A stretch of 64,000 bases of DNA from Dendrobium chrysotoxum (taxonomy: Eukaryota > Streptophyta > Magnoliopsida > Asparagales > Orchidaceae). The stretch lies in NCBI GenBank assembly GCA_019925795.1, contig CM034307.1, forward strand, positions 16,141,197 to 16,205,196, in the 5' to 3' direction. Position numbers and translations under genes: made by a program. A model generated the notes under the pieces. It saw only the letters and a program-made list of their open reading frames with translations. It made no database searches and was not told the DNA's origin. How positions within the stretch are numbered: position 1 is the first letter of the stretch; every line of letters starts with the position of its first letter. Positions 53,601 to 64,000 of the stretch are shown piece after piece.

Positions 53601-56402
53601 TTTGTAGGACTGCTCTCATAAAAGGCCCAGTGAGAGTATATGGTACTTGGATAATGGATATTCAAGGCACAACTTGATGAATTGCTTTTCATCTCCAATT
53701 TTGTTTACATGCTTGATTTGAATTGCATTGATTCTACTACTTCTCTTTTCCTAAAAGTAATTTCTATAGAATCCTGGTTATGGCACAAGAGACCATGTCA
53801 TGCAAGCATGAAAAATCTTAGAAAAATTACCCAAAAAGACATAGGGAGAGACATACCCAAATTAGAATTCCCTAAGGACCACCTGTGTGATGCCTATCAG
53901 TTAGGAAAGCAAGTCAAATTCTCCTTCTACTCAATTAAGGACATTAAAACTAGTAAACCTTTAAATGTCCTTCACATGGATCTCTTTGGACCCCTTAGCG
54001 CTGCTAGCCTAGGAGGGAAAGTCTTTGGGTATGTGATTATTGATGATTACTCATGATTTACTTGGGTTATATTCTTATCTCATAAAATTTAGTCATTCAA
54101 GGAATTTAGGACATTCTTCACTTGGATTCAGAGAAAGCTAAGTTGTGAAATTCTTACCATTCATAATGATCATTGTGGAGGGTTTGAGAATGAAAATTTT
54201 GAATCTTATTGTAAGGAGAAAGGGATAGATCACAACTTTTTAGTTTCTAGAATCCCTTAGCAGAACAAGGTAGCTGAAAGAAAGAACAAAACCTTGGGAG
54301 AAGCTGGTAGAGCCATGTTAGCTGAATACTCACTTCTTAAATACTTCTGGGTAAAAGCGATAAATAGATCCTGTTATATTTTGAATAGGGTTAATATTAG
54401 ATCCAATCTGAACAAAACACCCTATAAAATCCTTAAGGGTAAGACACCCAACCTCTCTCACCTTCATGTCTTTGGATGTAAAGTGTTTATTCTAAACAAT
54501 GGGAAATTTCTGTTAGGAAAGTTTGGTCGCAAATCTGATGAAGGAGTTTTCCTAGGATACTCAAATATTGGAAAATCCTTTAGAGTTTTCTATAAAAGGA
54601 CACTCATGATAGAGGAGACCACTCAAGTAATTTTTGATGAATTTGATAATTTTGGAGGGTCTAAGATAGAATAAGAAGAAGTGGTAAAAGTCACTTAAGG
54701 AGTAGAATCAGTAAATCTGGAAGAAAGCATAGAACCTAAAAATATATTGCCTAGAGAGTGGAGATATTCTTCAAGTCATCCTAAAGAACTGATCTTAAGA
54801 AACCCATCTGAAGGTGTTAGAATAAGGCATAGACTTAGAAAAGAAGTTAACCACTCTACTTTTATCTCAATAATTGAACCCACAAACATAAATCAAACAC
54901 TATCTAATAAATTCTGGATCCTAGCCATACAAGAAGAACTGAATCAATTTACTAAAAATGATGTTTAAGAATTAGTTGAAAGGCCTAAGGACCAGTGTTG
55001 TTAGAACAAAGTGGGTTTTAAAAAATAAAAGTAATTATTCTGATGTAGTGGTTAGAAACAAAGCAAGACTAGTGGCTAAGGGGTACAATCAGATAGAAGG
55101 AATTGACTTTGAAGAGACTTTTGCCCTGGTAGCTAGACTAGAAGCCACAAGGATGATACTAGCTTTTTCCTACTTTAGGGGATTCAAATTGTACCAAATG
55201 AATGTTAAAAGTTCCTTTCTAAATGTGGTAATAAAAGAAGATGTGTACATTGAACAACCTCTAGGTTTTAAAAATTCACAATATTCCAATCATGTGTTCA
55301 AATTAAAAAAATTATTATATGGACTAAAACAAGCACCTGGAGCGTGGTCTTAAAGGCTAAGCACATTCCTACTGGATAGAACCTTTGTTAAGGGGAGCAT
55401 AGATACCACCTTATTTCTCAAATGGGTAGAAGAAGAACTACTCATTATCCAGATCTATGTTAAGGATATTCTATTTGGATCTTCTAATAAAAAATTATGT
55501 GATGAATTTTCTAAGATAATGAGTAAGAAGTTTGAGATGAGATAGATGGGAGAACTAAACTACTTTCTTGGATTTAGTATAAAGTAGAAGGATGATGGAA
55601 TTTTCTTTAATCAATCAAAATACATTAAGGACATTCTTAAGAAATATAAAATGAATAAATCCAAGGCAATTAGCACTCCCATGAGCTCTACAGTTCAGTT
55701 GGATAAGGACTTAAGTAGAAAATCAATTGATCAAAAGAAATATAGGGGAATAATTGGATCATTTTTTTACTAAACTACTAGCAGACCTGATATTATATTT
55801 AGTATTTATCTCTGTGCTAGATTTCAGGTTGATCCAAGAGAATCCCACTTCACTGTTGTTAAGAGAATCATTAGATATCTCTTAGGAACCAAAAACTTGG
55901 GAATATGATATCCTATGTACAACACTTTCTTTGAAATCATAGGACATACTGATTTAGACTTAGCTAGATGTAGGGTTGATAGGAAAAGAACTTCTATAAT
56001 ATGCCAATTTAAAGGATAATCTTTAGTCTCCTGATCTAGTAGAAAATAGAACTTAGTAGCCCTGTTTACGGCAGAAGCTAAATACATAGCCTTAGGAAGT
56101 TGTGTGGCACATATCCTTTGGTTAAAGCAATAAATCCTAGATTTAGGACTACCTGTAGGCACCATTCTAATCTTATATGATAACACTAGTGCATCTATAT
56201 TTTAAAGAATCCAATCCAACACTCCAGGACCAAACACATAGATATAAGGCACATTTCATTACGGACCATGTCACCAAGGGAGATAGAGAGCTACATCATG
56301 TAGCCACTAAAAATTATCTTGCAAATCTTTACAAAACCTCTAGCTTTTAAAACCTTCAGCACCTTAAAAACTAGATTAGGTGTCATGGATATTCATGCTT
56401 AA
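53600..56402 (+). pseudogene. Element C pol, broken
   Basis: The protease part is largely deleted (about 53640-53700). The integrase zinc region lies at 53770-53920 (CDAYQLGKQ, where a zinc-binding Cys has become Tyr) and the core at 53970-54300. Later integrase is open at 54294-54674, RT pieces at 54747-55353, and further RT/RNase H at 55380-56402 with many stops. The YVDD box reads YVKD near 55460, so RT is inactive. Confidence 0.88.
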
Positions 56403-57590
56403 AAATTTGAAATCTGATGTTTTTTTTTTGTTTTATGTTTTTGTCCTTTCACTGATTTTTTTTGTTATTTTTCTTTATACATGTGCTTGTTTCTTTCTTT
56501 TAAAATATAAAAATCTGATCACTACTTAATTCAGTAGTTAAACTCTTCTTTAAATGACAATCTTACCTATTTTTCTAATCAGTTATTGACTCATCTAAAA
56601 CAGTTAAGGAAAGAAAATTTGAAGATTATCTATCTTCTTCTAACTCCTTTAAGGGTGTAATTCATTTTTAATCAAAATCTATTTTAAATTGAAAATTGGA
56701 CTAAGAAATATAGATATTTCATCTTCCTACAATTCTCTATCTCATTTAAAAATTTTTACAAATCAATGAATCTTTTTTAAAATTTTCTTACTCAAGTTGT
56801 TTGTCTATATCAAATGGATTAGGTTTTAATTTCTGGTTTACTCTTCCATATATAAGAGAGTGAGTTCTTTTTCTCTTATATTTGGAAGATAATCTCATAA
56901 CTGAGAGTCTTTAAAGACTTAGAAAGGATGCAAGTTTCTAAAAGCAAAAAATAGGCACAAAATAAGCCTAAAAGCTGAAAAATACGCAATGAACGACAAA
57001 ATTTAAAAGATTCACAAAGTGTATAAAAAATAAAAAGATTTTTGAAGTATGCTAAACACTAATAAAAGAGGCACAAGATGAGCCCACAATGAGTTAGCTT
57101 CCCTTCCTTTCAAATCTTTAAATCTTAGACAAATCTATGTGCCAATTGATATTGTCTACATCTGAATTTGAAAATCATGATTTTTGGTTCATGACTTTGC
57201 AATGTTATTCTCCTAGATATATTTTTGACAGGATGTTTAAAAAGATCACATTTCCTGTATAATTTATTTTCTAAATTAGATTTTTATTTAAAAAAAACTT
57301 TGACCTGTATGGAGCCCGACCTAGGGTTGACAAAATTCTAATATCTAACCTTTCTGGATCTTAGTATTGTCAATGCATTTCTTACTGAGTATTTTCTCTA
57401 ATCATAAGGTAAAATTTTAATTAATGGATTTAATCATTTTCTTAAAAATAAAAAAAGAAAATCTTTAATTTTATTTTGTGCTTATTTTTGTCTTATTTTT
57501 TGACTTATTTTATGTTATTCTTGTTTTTTTTTATTTTGAACCCTTCCTGATCATCACATTCTATCCTTTAGCTTCCTCAATTTTTGTTCA
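56403..57590 (+). other. Conserved non-coding spacer, element C
   Basis: Same landmarks as in A and B: CTAACTCCTTTAAGGGTGTA near 56638, CATCTTCCTACAATTCTCT near 56728 and the duplicated 'AGGCACAAAATAAGCC' motif at 56930-57095. Confidence 0.7.
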
Positions 57591-57994
57591 CATCATCCAG
57601 TACAATTTATATCATATTATATGATATTAGTAAAATATCAAATCTCTGATTACATCACATCCAACGGCTAATATCAGTCAATTATTAGTGATCATATGGT
57701 ATAATTTCTTCATTGCAATGTTCGATCCACATGGCAAAATCCATCGGATGAATTTAATTTAGCTAGTATGATGTTTAATGACACATCATAATATAAAATT
57801 CATGTGTTTATACTGTATGAACTTATAAGTCCAAGATCGTACCGGGTGACTCCTCGGGATGAATGCTCTATCTCTAATCATCCAGCATGATGTCTGATCA
57901 TACTGTATGATAAGACCACCTTTTTAAACAAATCCCTTAGATAAATTGATTGCACCTGATCATTCTATACGATCTCACGATCGTACAGTATGAT
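57590..57994 (+). repeat. Internal palindrome array upstream of the third ORF, element C
   Basis: AT-shifted and partly decayed palindromes (for example ATCGTACAGTATGAT at 57980-57994). The last one ends about 12 bp before a TATA-like TTATTTAAG at 58004-58013, and the ATG follows at 58086. Confidence 0.8.
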
Positions 57995-58085
57995 CTACCT
58001 AAATTTTATTTAAGCAGCAAAAATTCCTTCATTCTCTTCACACAATTCTACTCTTTAAATCATTTTCTTCTTTCTTGAGATCTCA

Positions 58086-59185
58086 ATGGATGGAGGAAAG
58101 CATTCCTGAGCACTTACGGGTACTTCCTCTAGACACACTATCAATCCATGATTTACTGAGGCTGCTGATGAAGAGTCCTATAACAAATATAAAATTGCTG
58201 GAATAACCCCTTCCAAAATCATCAACCATGAGGTTCTAAACTTTCATGTACTCAATCTCTTTGCCCATACCACTCTTGGCTTCATCCTCACCCTTTCCTA
58301 TTCATTCAATTTTGAACTTTTATTTGAATAATAGTGAAGTTACTACCCTGCAATCTTATGTTAATAGAAGGACTATGGAAATAACCTACAAAGACTTCCA
58401 TGACTTTCTTCACCTTTCCATTACTAGCGACAAAATTCACATTTTGGCCTCAGATCTTGACTATAATTAGACCAAATCCAACACTATTCTTAGAGAATCT
58501 ACTATTAAATAACACATTCCTATTTTCAACACATTAGTGTAAGATGCTAGGATCATCTGGCATATTCTTTAAAATTTTGTCTTTCCTAAAGTTGGTGATA
58601 GGATTAACATTACACCTATTCTCTCACTTGTTACCTACTATATCATGGCTCACATTGACTTTAATGCAGCTAAACTTATAATTCGATATCCTAATAATCT
58701 AACATGCATTAGTGATCCTAGATATAAAAGAAAGCCTAGCCTTGCCTTGGGACATCTAATTGCCTTTGTCCAAGAGTCCAAATACAATCTTTAATTTCCT
58801 ATTCCACCTGATCACCTCCCAATATTCTATTCTAATAGCTCCTTCCACATCCTTCATAGTGCTCATTACCGTAATGTTTGATACGCTAACCGTGAGCTAG
58901 AGGAGGGAGAGGAAGAATAACCTTAAGCACCTGCCCCTATCCACCAGCACTCTTAGATTGATCAGCTGGTTTAAAGGTCTGATAAGTGGGAGGCCCATTT
59001 TAACTCTTATATAGCAGACTAGTAGTAGCAACATGAATAAGATTTACATCTCTTTGACTCCTACATAACCCAGTAGCAGCAGCAACATGATCAGGATATG
59101 GCCTGGTTTGGAGAATAGTTTGTCTCCTTTCATCACTTCTTTCATCCACCACCACCTCCACCTAATCAGGGTTCTTATGGTTTCT
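58086..59185 (+). pseudogene. Third ORF of element C, broken
   Basis: It begins MDGGKHS and stays co-linear with the B protein in fragments: ITPSKIIN near 58205, a block at 58246-58470 with MEITYKDFHDFLHLSIT, IAFVQESKYN near 58765, and a Gln/Pro-rich end near 59080-59170. Several stops and a deletion around the FFANLRIS block. Confidence 0.8.
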
Positions 59186-59420
59186 ATATTATTATGCTTT
59201 TATTTATTTCTATTTAGTGTTTTTTCTTCCATTTTTTTATTTCAAGGGGGAGTAGTAGTGTGTTGTTAATTATTTGTATCATTTGTTCTAATGAAGCTAG
59301 TTTCCTATTTTACTTATTTTATATTTTACTTGTTTCTTATTTTACATGTTTTTTATTTTACTTATGACTGGCTTGTACTTCATTATAAAAAAAATAAAAA
59401 AATCTTACTAAAAATAATAA

Positions 59421-59424
<4 letters not shown>

Positions 59425-59457
<33 letters not shown>
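59425..59457. repeat. (AT)n microsatellite
   Basis: About sixteen AT units between the third ORF remnant and the polypurine tract of element C. Confidence 0.95.
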
Positions 59458-59460
<3 letters not shown>

Positions 59461-59560
59461 ATTAAGCTTTCCTTATTTTCAAATTTTCATCTTTTAAGGT
59501 GGAGTTTCAAAGAATATCTAAGTGTTTTGAATTTTTTTAACAACAATATTTGCCATCATC

Positions 59561-59574
59561 AAAAAGGGGGAGAT
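59561..59574 (+). other. Polypurine tract of element C
   Basis: AAAAAGGGGGAGAT directly before TGTTACAAATC, the start of the 3' LTR. Confidence 0.92.
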
Positions 59575-60332
59575 TGTTACAAATCTAAACCCAAGCACTA
59601 TGATTTTGAAAGCTAAAAACCTTATTATTTCTATACTATTATCTTCTATTAATCATGATTATTGAATATCTTTTTTGTTGCCCTGCTCACTAATATTTCA
59701 GGTCCATATTTCACTTGTAACTTCAATCAGCTCAAGATTGGGTAGACTAGGGTTGAGTCTATTCTTAATTAAAACTTTAATGTACTTTTATCTATCTTGA
59801 GTCAAGTCATGTATGTGGTGGATACTAAGCTGAGTAACCTTGAGCATACTCACTCAAGGGAGTGAGTTAGTGAGCTAGAAAAATTTTTATTTTTTGAACT
59901 AATCGCACAATATGAATTATATCTTACTAAACGATCAGTTGAGTAGAAAACCCTAATTAGGGCACATCATTTAATTAAGATTGATTATACTAATTGTACT
60001 GTACGATCCATATCGTATAGGACAATTAATTAGAATTAGTAAAATAGCCACCAATCATAATTTATGTTATATTTAAATATTCAAATTTTATGTCTAATAG
60101 TATCACACGATATGCATCATACTGTATGATATATGACAATCTTGCCTAAATTGATCCTGTAATTAGGTGTTTAATTATGGTTAAATTGTTCAATCAGATC
60201 ATACAGGATGATCAGAGACAATCATAATATACGACCTGATTCCTGCACGCAATGATAATTAAATGTCACCCCTCATTTTAGATGATTAGCTATGTGTTTG
60301 TTCTGATCATACAGGATGATCATAAACGATCG
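59575..60332 (+). repeat. Truncated LTR between elements C and D
   Basis: It starts TGTTACAAATCTAAACCC and follows the 5' LTR of C for about 758 bp, including palindromes at 59898-60325. It then changes abruptly near 60333 into pol sequence of element D. TATA box, leader repeats and LTR end are absent. Confidence 0.88.
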
Positions 60333-63145
60333 AATATTTTCTTTCTCAATTATATTAGATCTATGATAAAGGCTTTAGCATAAAATTTTTGTCTACCAGC
60401 TGCATAATAAGCTTAAATGACAAAACTATTTTGTAGGGAAGGAGAATCAATTATGTCTACATGCTTGATCTTAATTATATTAAATTTGATACTACTGTTC
60501 GCTTAAACATAATTGCTGATGAATCATAATTATCACATAGAAGAGTGTGACATGCAAGTAAGAAAAGTCTTAAAAAAATCTCCCAAAATACTTAGTGAGA
60601 GGAATTCCCAAACTAGAATTCACTAAGGACCACCTATATGATGCATATCAATTCGAAAAACAAGTCAAATCCTCCTTCCAATCAATCAAATACATTAACA
60701 GTAGCAAACCCTTAGAAGTTCTTCACATAGATCTATTTGGACTTATCAGCACTGCAAGCCTAGGAGGGAAAGTCTTTGGGTATGTGATTATTGATGATTA
60801 CATGAGGTTTACTTGGGTTAGATTCCTATCTCATAAAATTGAATCATTCAAGGTGTTTAGATCTTTTTCCACTTGTATTCGGAGGAAACTAGGTTATGAA
60901 ATTCTAACCATTCATAGTGACTATGGTAGAGAATTTGAAAAAAAAAAATTGAAACATACTATAAGGAGCAAGGGATATATCATAATTTTTTAGCTCCTAG
61001 GATCTCTCAATAGAATGGGGTAGCTAAAAGAAAGAACATGACCTTGGTAAAATCCACTAGAGCCATGTTAGCTGAATGCTCACTTCCTAAATACTTCTGG
61101 GTAGAAGCGGTGAATACATCTTGTTATGTTCTAAATAGGGTTAATGTTAGATCCAAGCTGAATAAGACACCCTATGAAATCCTTAAGGGTAAGACACCCA
61201 ACCTCTCTCACCTTCATGTCTTTGGATGTAAAGTGTTTATTCTAAATAATGGGAGTCTCAACTAGGGAATTTTGACTCAAAATTTGATGGAGTGTTCCTA
61301 GGTTACTCAAATATTGGAAAATCTTATAGAGTCTTTAATAAGATGACATTGGTAGTAGAGGAGACCACTCATGTTATATTTGATGAATCTGATAATTCTG
61401 GAGGGTCTAGGATGGAAGAAGAAGAAGTAGGAGAAATCACCCAAGGAGTAGAATCTATAAATATGGAGGAAAGGGTAGACCCTAAAAATATATTACCTAG
61501 AGAATGGAGATATTCTTTGAGTCATCCTAAAGAATTGATCTTAAGAGACCCATCTGCAGGCATTAGAACTAGGCATAGACTTAAAAAAGAAGTAAACCAC
61601 TATACCTTCATCTCAATAACTGAACCCACCAACATAAATCAAGCCCTCTCTAATAAATTCTGGATCCTATCCATACAAGAAGAGTTAAATTAATTTGTAA
61701 GGAATGATGTTTGGGAGCTAATTAAAAAACCTAAGGACAAGAGTGTGGTTGGAACTAAATGGGTTTTCAAAAACAAAATGAATGATTCTGGTGTAGCGAT
61801 GAGAAATAAATAAAGATTAGTAGCTAAGGCGTATAACCAGATAGAAGGAATTGACTTTAAAGAGATATTTACCTCTATAGCTAGATTAGAAGCTATTAAG
61901 GTACTACTAGCCTTTGCTAATTTTAACGTATTCAAACTGTATCAAATGGATGTCAAGAGTGCCTTTTTGAATGGGGTAATAAAAGAAGATGTGTATTTTA
62001 AAAAACCCCCTGTCTTTATAAATTCATAATTTTCTAATCTTGTGTTCAAATTAAAAAAGGTATTATATGGACTGAAATAAACACCTAGGGCATGGTATGA
62101 AAGACTAAGCATATTCCTACTAGAAAGAACCTTAGTTAATGGGAGCATAACACCACCATGATTCTAAAAAAGGTAGGAGATGAACTACTGATTGTCTAAA
62201 TTTTTGTTGATGATATTCTGTTTCGATCTTCTGATAAAAAACTGTGATAATTTTTCAAAAATGATGAGTAATGAATTTGAAATGAGTATGATGAGAGAAC
62301 TAACCTACTTTCTTAGATTTAGCATAAGGCAGAAGGATGATGGAACTTTCCTTAATTAATCAAAATACATTAAAGACACCCTTAATAAATATGAAATGGA
62401 TAAAGTCAAGCCAATCAACACTCCCATGAGTTCCACTATTCAGTTAGATTAGGATTCAAATGAAAAATCTGTTGATTAAAAGAAAGACAGAGGAATAATT
62501 GGATCACTTCTTTACTTGACTGCTAACAAACTTAATATTATGTTTAGTGTTTATTTCTATGCTAGATTTTAGGCTGATCCAAAAGAGTCCCACTGCTGTT
62601 AAGAGAATTCTTAGATATCTCTTAGGAACCCAAGACTTAGGAATATGGTATCCTAGGCATAGCAGCTCCTTTAAAATCATCGGATATTCTGATTTAGATT
62701 TTGTAGGATATCGAGTTGATAGGAAAGCACTTCTGGAACATGTCAATTTATAAGACAGTCCTTAGTCTTCTCGTCCAATAGAAAATATAACTTAGTTGCC
62801 CTATCTAATGTTGAAGCTGAGTACATAGCCTTAGGGAGTTGTGTGGCCTAAGTCCTCTGGTTAAAGCAATAAATTCTAGATTTAGGATTACCTATAGACA
62901 CTATTTCAATCCTATGTGATAACACTAGTGCCATCTACATTTTGAAGAATCTAATCCAACACTCCAAGACCAAATATATAGATATAAGGCACCATTTCAT
63001 TAGGGACCATATTACCAAAGGAGATATAGAGCTACACCATGTAGCCACTGAAAATCAACTTCTTGATATCTTTACTAAATCACTAGCTTTTGAAACCTTC
63101 AGCACCTTAAGAACCAAATAAGGTGCGATCGATATTCATGCTTGA
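60333..63145 (+). pseudogene. Element D pol, broken
   Basis: Integrase zinc region and core are open at 60595-60993 (DHLYDAYQFEKQ, with zinc-binding Cys residues lost; IHSDYGREFEKK), then pieces at 61038-61265 and 61292-61693. RT at 61690-62500 has MDVKSAF near 61950 and FVDDILF near 62205. RNase H runs from 62500 to a stop at 63143. At least ten stops or frameshifts. It is closer to C than to A or B. Confidence 0.87.
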
Positions 63146-64000
63146 AATTAATGTTTTCTGTTTATGTTCTCTTTGTTTATTTTTCTATTTATATGTCTAT
63201 TTTTTCTTATGTGTTTCTGTTTTGTGGTTTTGATTTTCTATTATTTTCCTTTAGTATTTTTAAAGATTCAGATCAATGCTCAATTCTGATATTGAATTCT
63301 CAAAAAGACATTTTTTTCATTGCTTTTGGTTTTAGAAATTAGTAAGCAATGTTTGATGCCTCTAAAATAGTTAACAGAAGAAAATTTGATGATTGTCACT
63401 CTTCATCTAACTCCTTTAGTGGTGTATTTTTTTTTTGAAGCAAATTTATTTCAAATTAAAAGTTGAACTTTGAAATAGAGATCTATTTCATCTTCCTACA
63501 GTAATTTATCTGATATGAATAATGCTCTAAGTCAATGAATCACTTTCAAGATTTCTTAATCAGGTTGTTGCATTTATCATATCGATATGATTCTCTTTTG
63601 TGGTTTAGTCTTCCTTATATTAGAGAGTGATCTTTTCTTCTCTTGTATATGAAAGATAATCTCACAACTTAAACTCTTTAAAGGTTTTAAAAGGAAGCAT
63701 GCTCACCAAAATGACAAGAGGAACAAAATGAGCCCAAACCTAAAAGATGCACAATGACCGCCAAGTAATTGCAAGATATATAAAAGTGTAACAAAAATTA
63801 AAAGATGCATAAATTGCACCAAATAACTAAAAAAAGAGGTACAAAATGAGCCCACAAAGAAATAAGCTTCCCTCTCTTTCAAATATTTAAATCATAGAAG
63901 AATCCATGTGCCACTTGATATCTTCAAACACTTGAATTTGAAAATCATGATTTTTGGTTGATTACTTCGCAATGTTATTCTATTAGATATTTTTTTTGAA
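63146..64000 (+). other. Conserved non-coding spacer, element D
   Basis: Landmarks as in the other copies: CTAACTCCTTTAGTGGTGTA near 63409, CATCTTCCTACAGTAATTTA near 63490 and the duplicated AGAGGTACAAAATGAGCCC motif at 63700-63855. It continues beyond the window toward the expected third ORF. Confidence 0.75.

Larger units (their letters stand above)
50920..60332 (+). mobile_element. Copia element C, diverged subfamily of A/B
   Basis: 5' LTR 50920-52677, primer site at 52680, broken gag and pol, spacer, palindrome array, broken third ORF, polypurine tract 59561-59574 and a truncated 3' LTR 59575-60332. Its palindromes are AT-shifted (ATCATACTGTATGAT type) relative to A and B. The left flank is the gypsy remnant; the right target duplication is lost because the 3' LTR joins the pol of element D. 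Confidence 0.9.
60333..64000 (+). mobile_element. Copia element D, 5'-deleted, runs off the window
   Basis: Pol sequence of the same family, beginning inside the protease/pre-integrase part and joined directly to the truncated LTR. It has no primer site or gag. The pol end is at 63145, followed by the conserved spacer; third ORF and 3' LTR would lie beyond 64000. Confidence 0.88.

Noticed and set aside
59425..59457. AT run as an origin or regulatory element
   Set aside because: A simple microsatellite in non-coding DNA of a dead element; nothing else supports a function.

Overview
The window is plant nuclear DNA, almost certainly from an angiosperm, and consists nearly entirely of nested, decayed retrotransposons. 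It is AT-rich. I find no convincing host gene, tRNA or rRNA. The evidence for a plant is an initiator-tRNA-Met primer site, Ty1/copia elements of the SIRE (Maximus) type with a third ORF after pol, Athila-like and Tat-like Ty3/gypsy remnants, and LINEs carrying a zinc-binding RT tail plus RNase H. I cannot name the species.

Layout. 1-3762: LINE (+), 5' end outside the window. 3763-7560: AT-rich repeats. 7561-10640: second LINE of the same family (-), 5'-truncated; the two converge and share the same 3' terminus. 10640-11110: orphan patch of short palindromes. 11340-14311: remnants of an Athila-like gypsy element (-). 14312-37879: copia element A (+), flanked by GGAGG/AGAGG. 16686-28615: copia element B (-), inserted in A's gag and flanked by AATAT/AATGT. 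37880-44400: unassigned DNA plus a truncated RTE-type LINE (-). 44570-45690: tandem repeats with a unit of about 112 bp. 45690-50919: Tat-like gypsy remnant (-). 50920-60332: copia element C (+), a diverged subfamily. 60333-64000: pol and downstream spacer of element D (+), fused to a truncated LTR of C.

The copia family (A-D) has LTRs of 1.6-2.1 kb, a tRNA-Met primer site, gag with CCHC knuckles and a coiled coil, pol (protease, integrase, RT, RNase H), a conserved spacer of about 1.2 kb, a third ORF of about 380 codons, and the polypurine tract AAAAAGGGGGAGAT. Only the third ORF of B (18574-19713) is open from end to end.

The main discovery candidate is an array of 15-bp palindromes (element-strand consensus ATCGTCCTGGACGAT) set mostly in pairs. 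In the A and B LTRs every pair I measured has a 6-bp spacer, so the centres are 21 bp apart, about two helical turns. The array lies in U3, ending 42-43 bp before a TATA box. A second array with the same motif lies inside the elements just before the third ORF, ending 12-13 bp before a TATA-like box that is itself 60-75 bp before the ATG. This layout is kept in A, B and C. It looks like a shared enhancer duplicated to give the third ORF its own promoter, possibly bound by a dedicated protein. The palindromes also mark several breakpoints of deletions and one 436-bp duplication.
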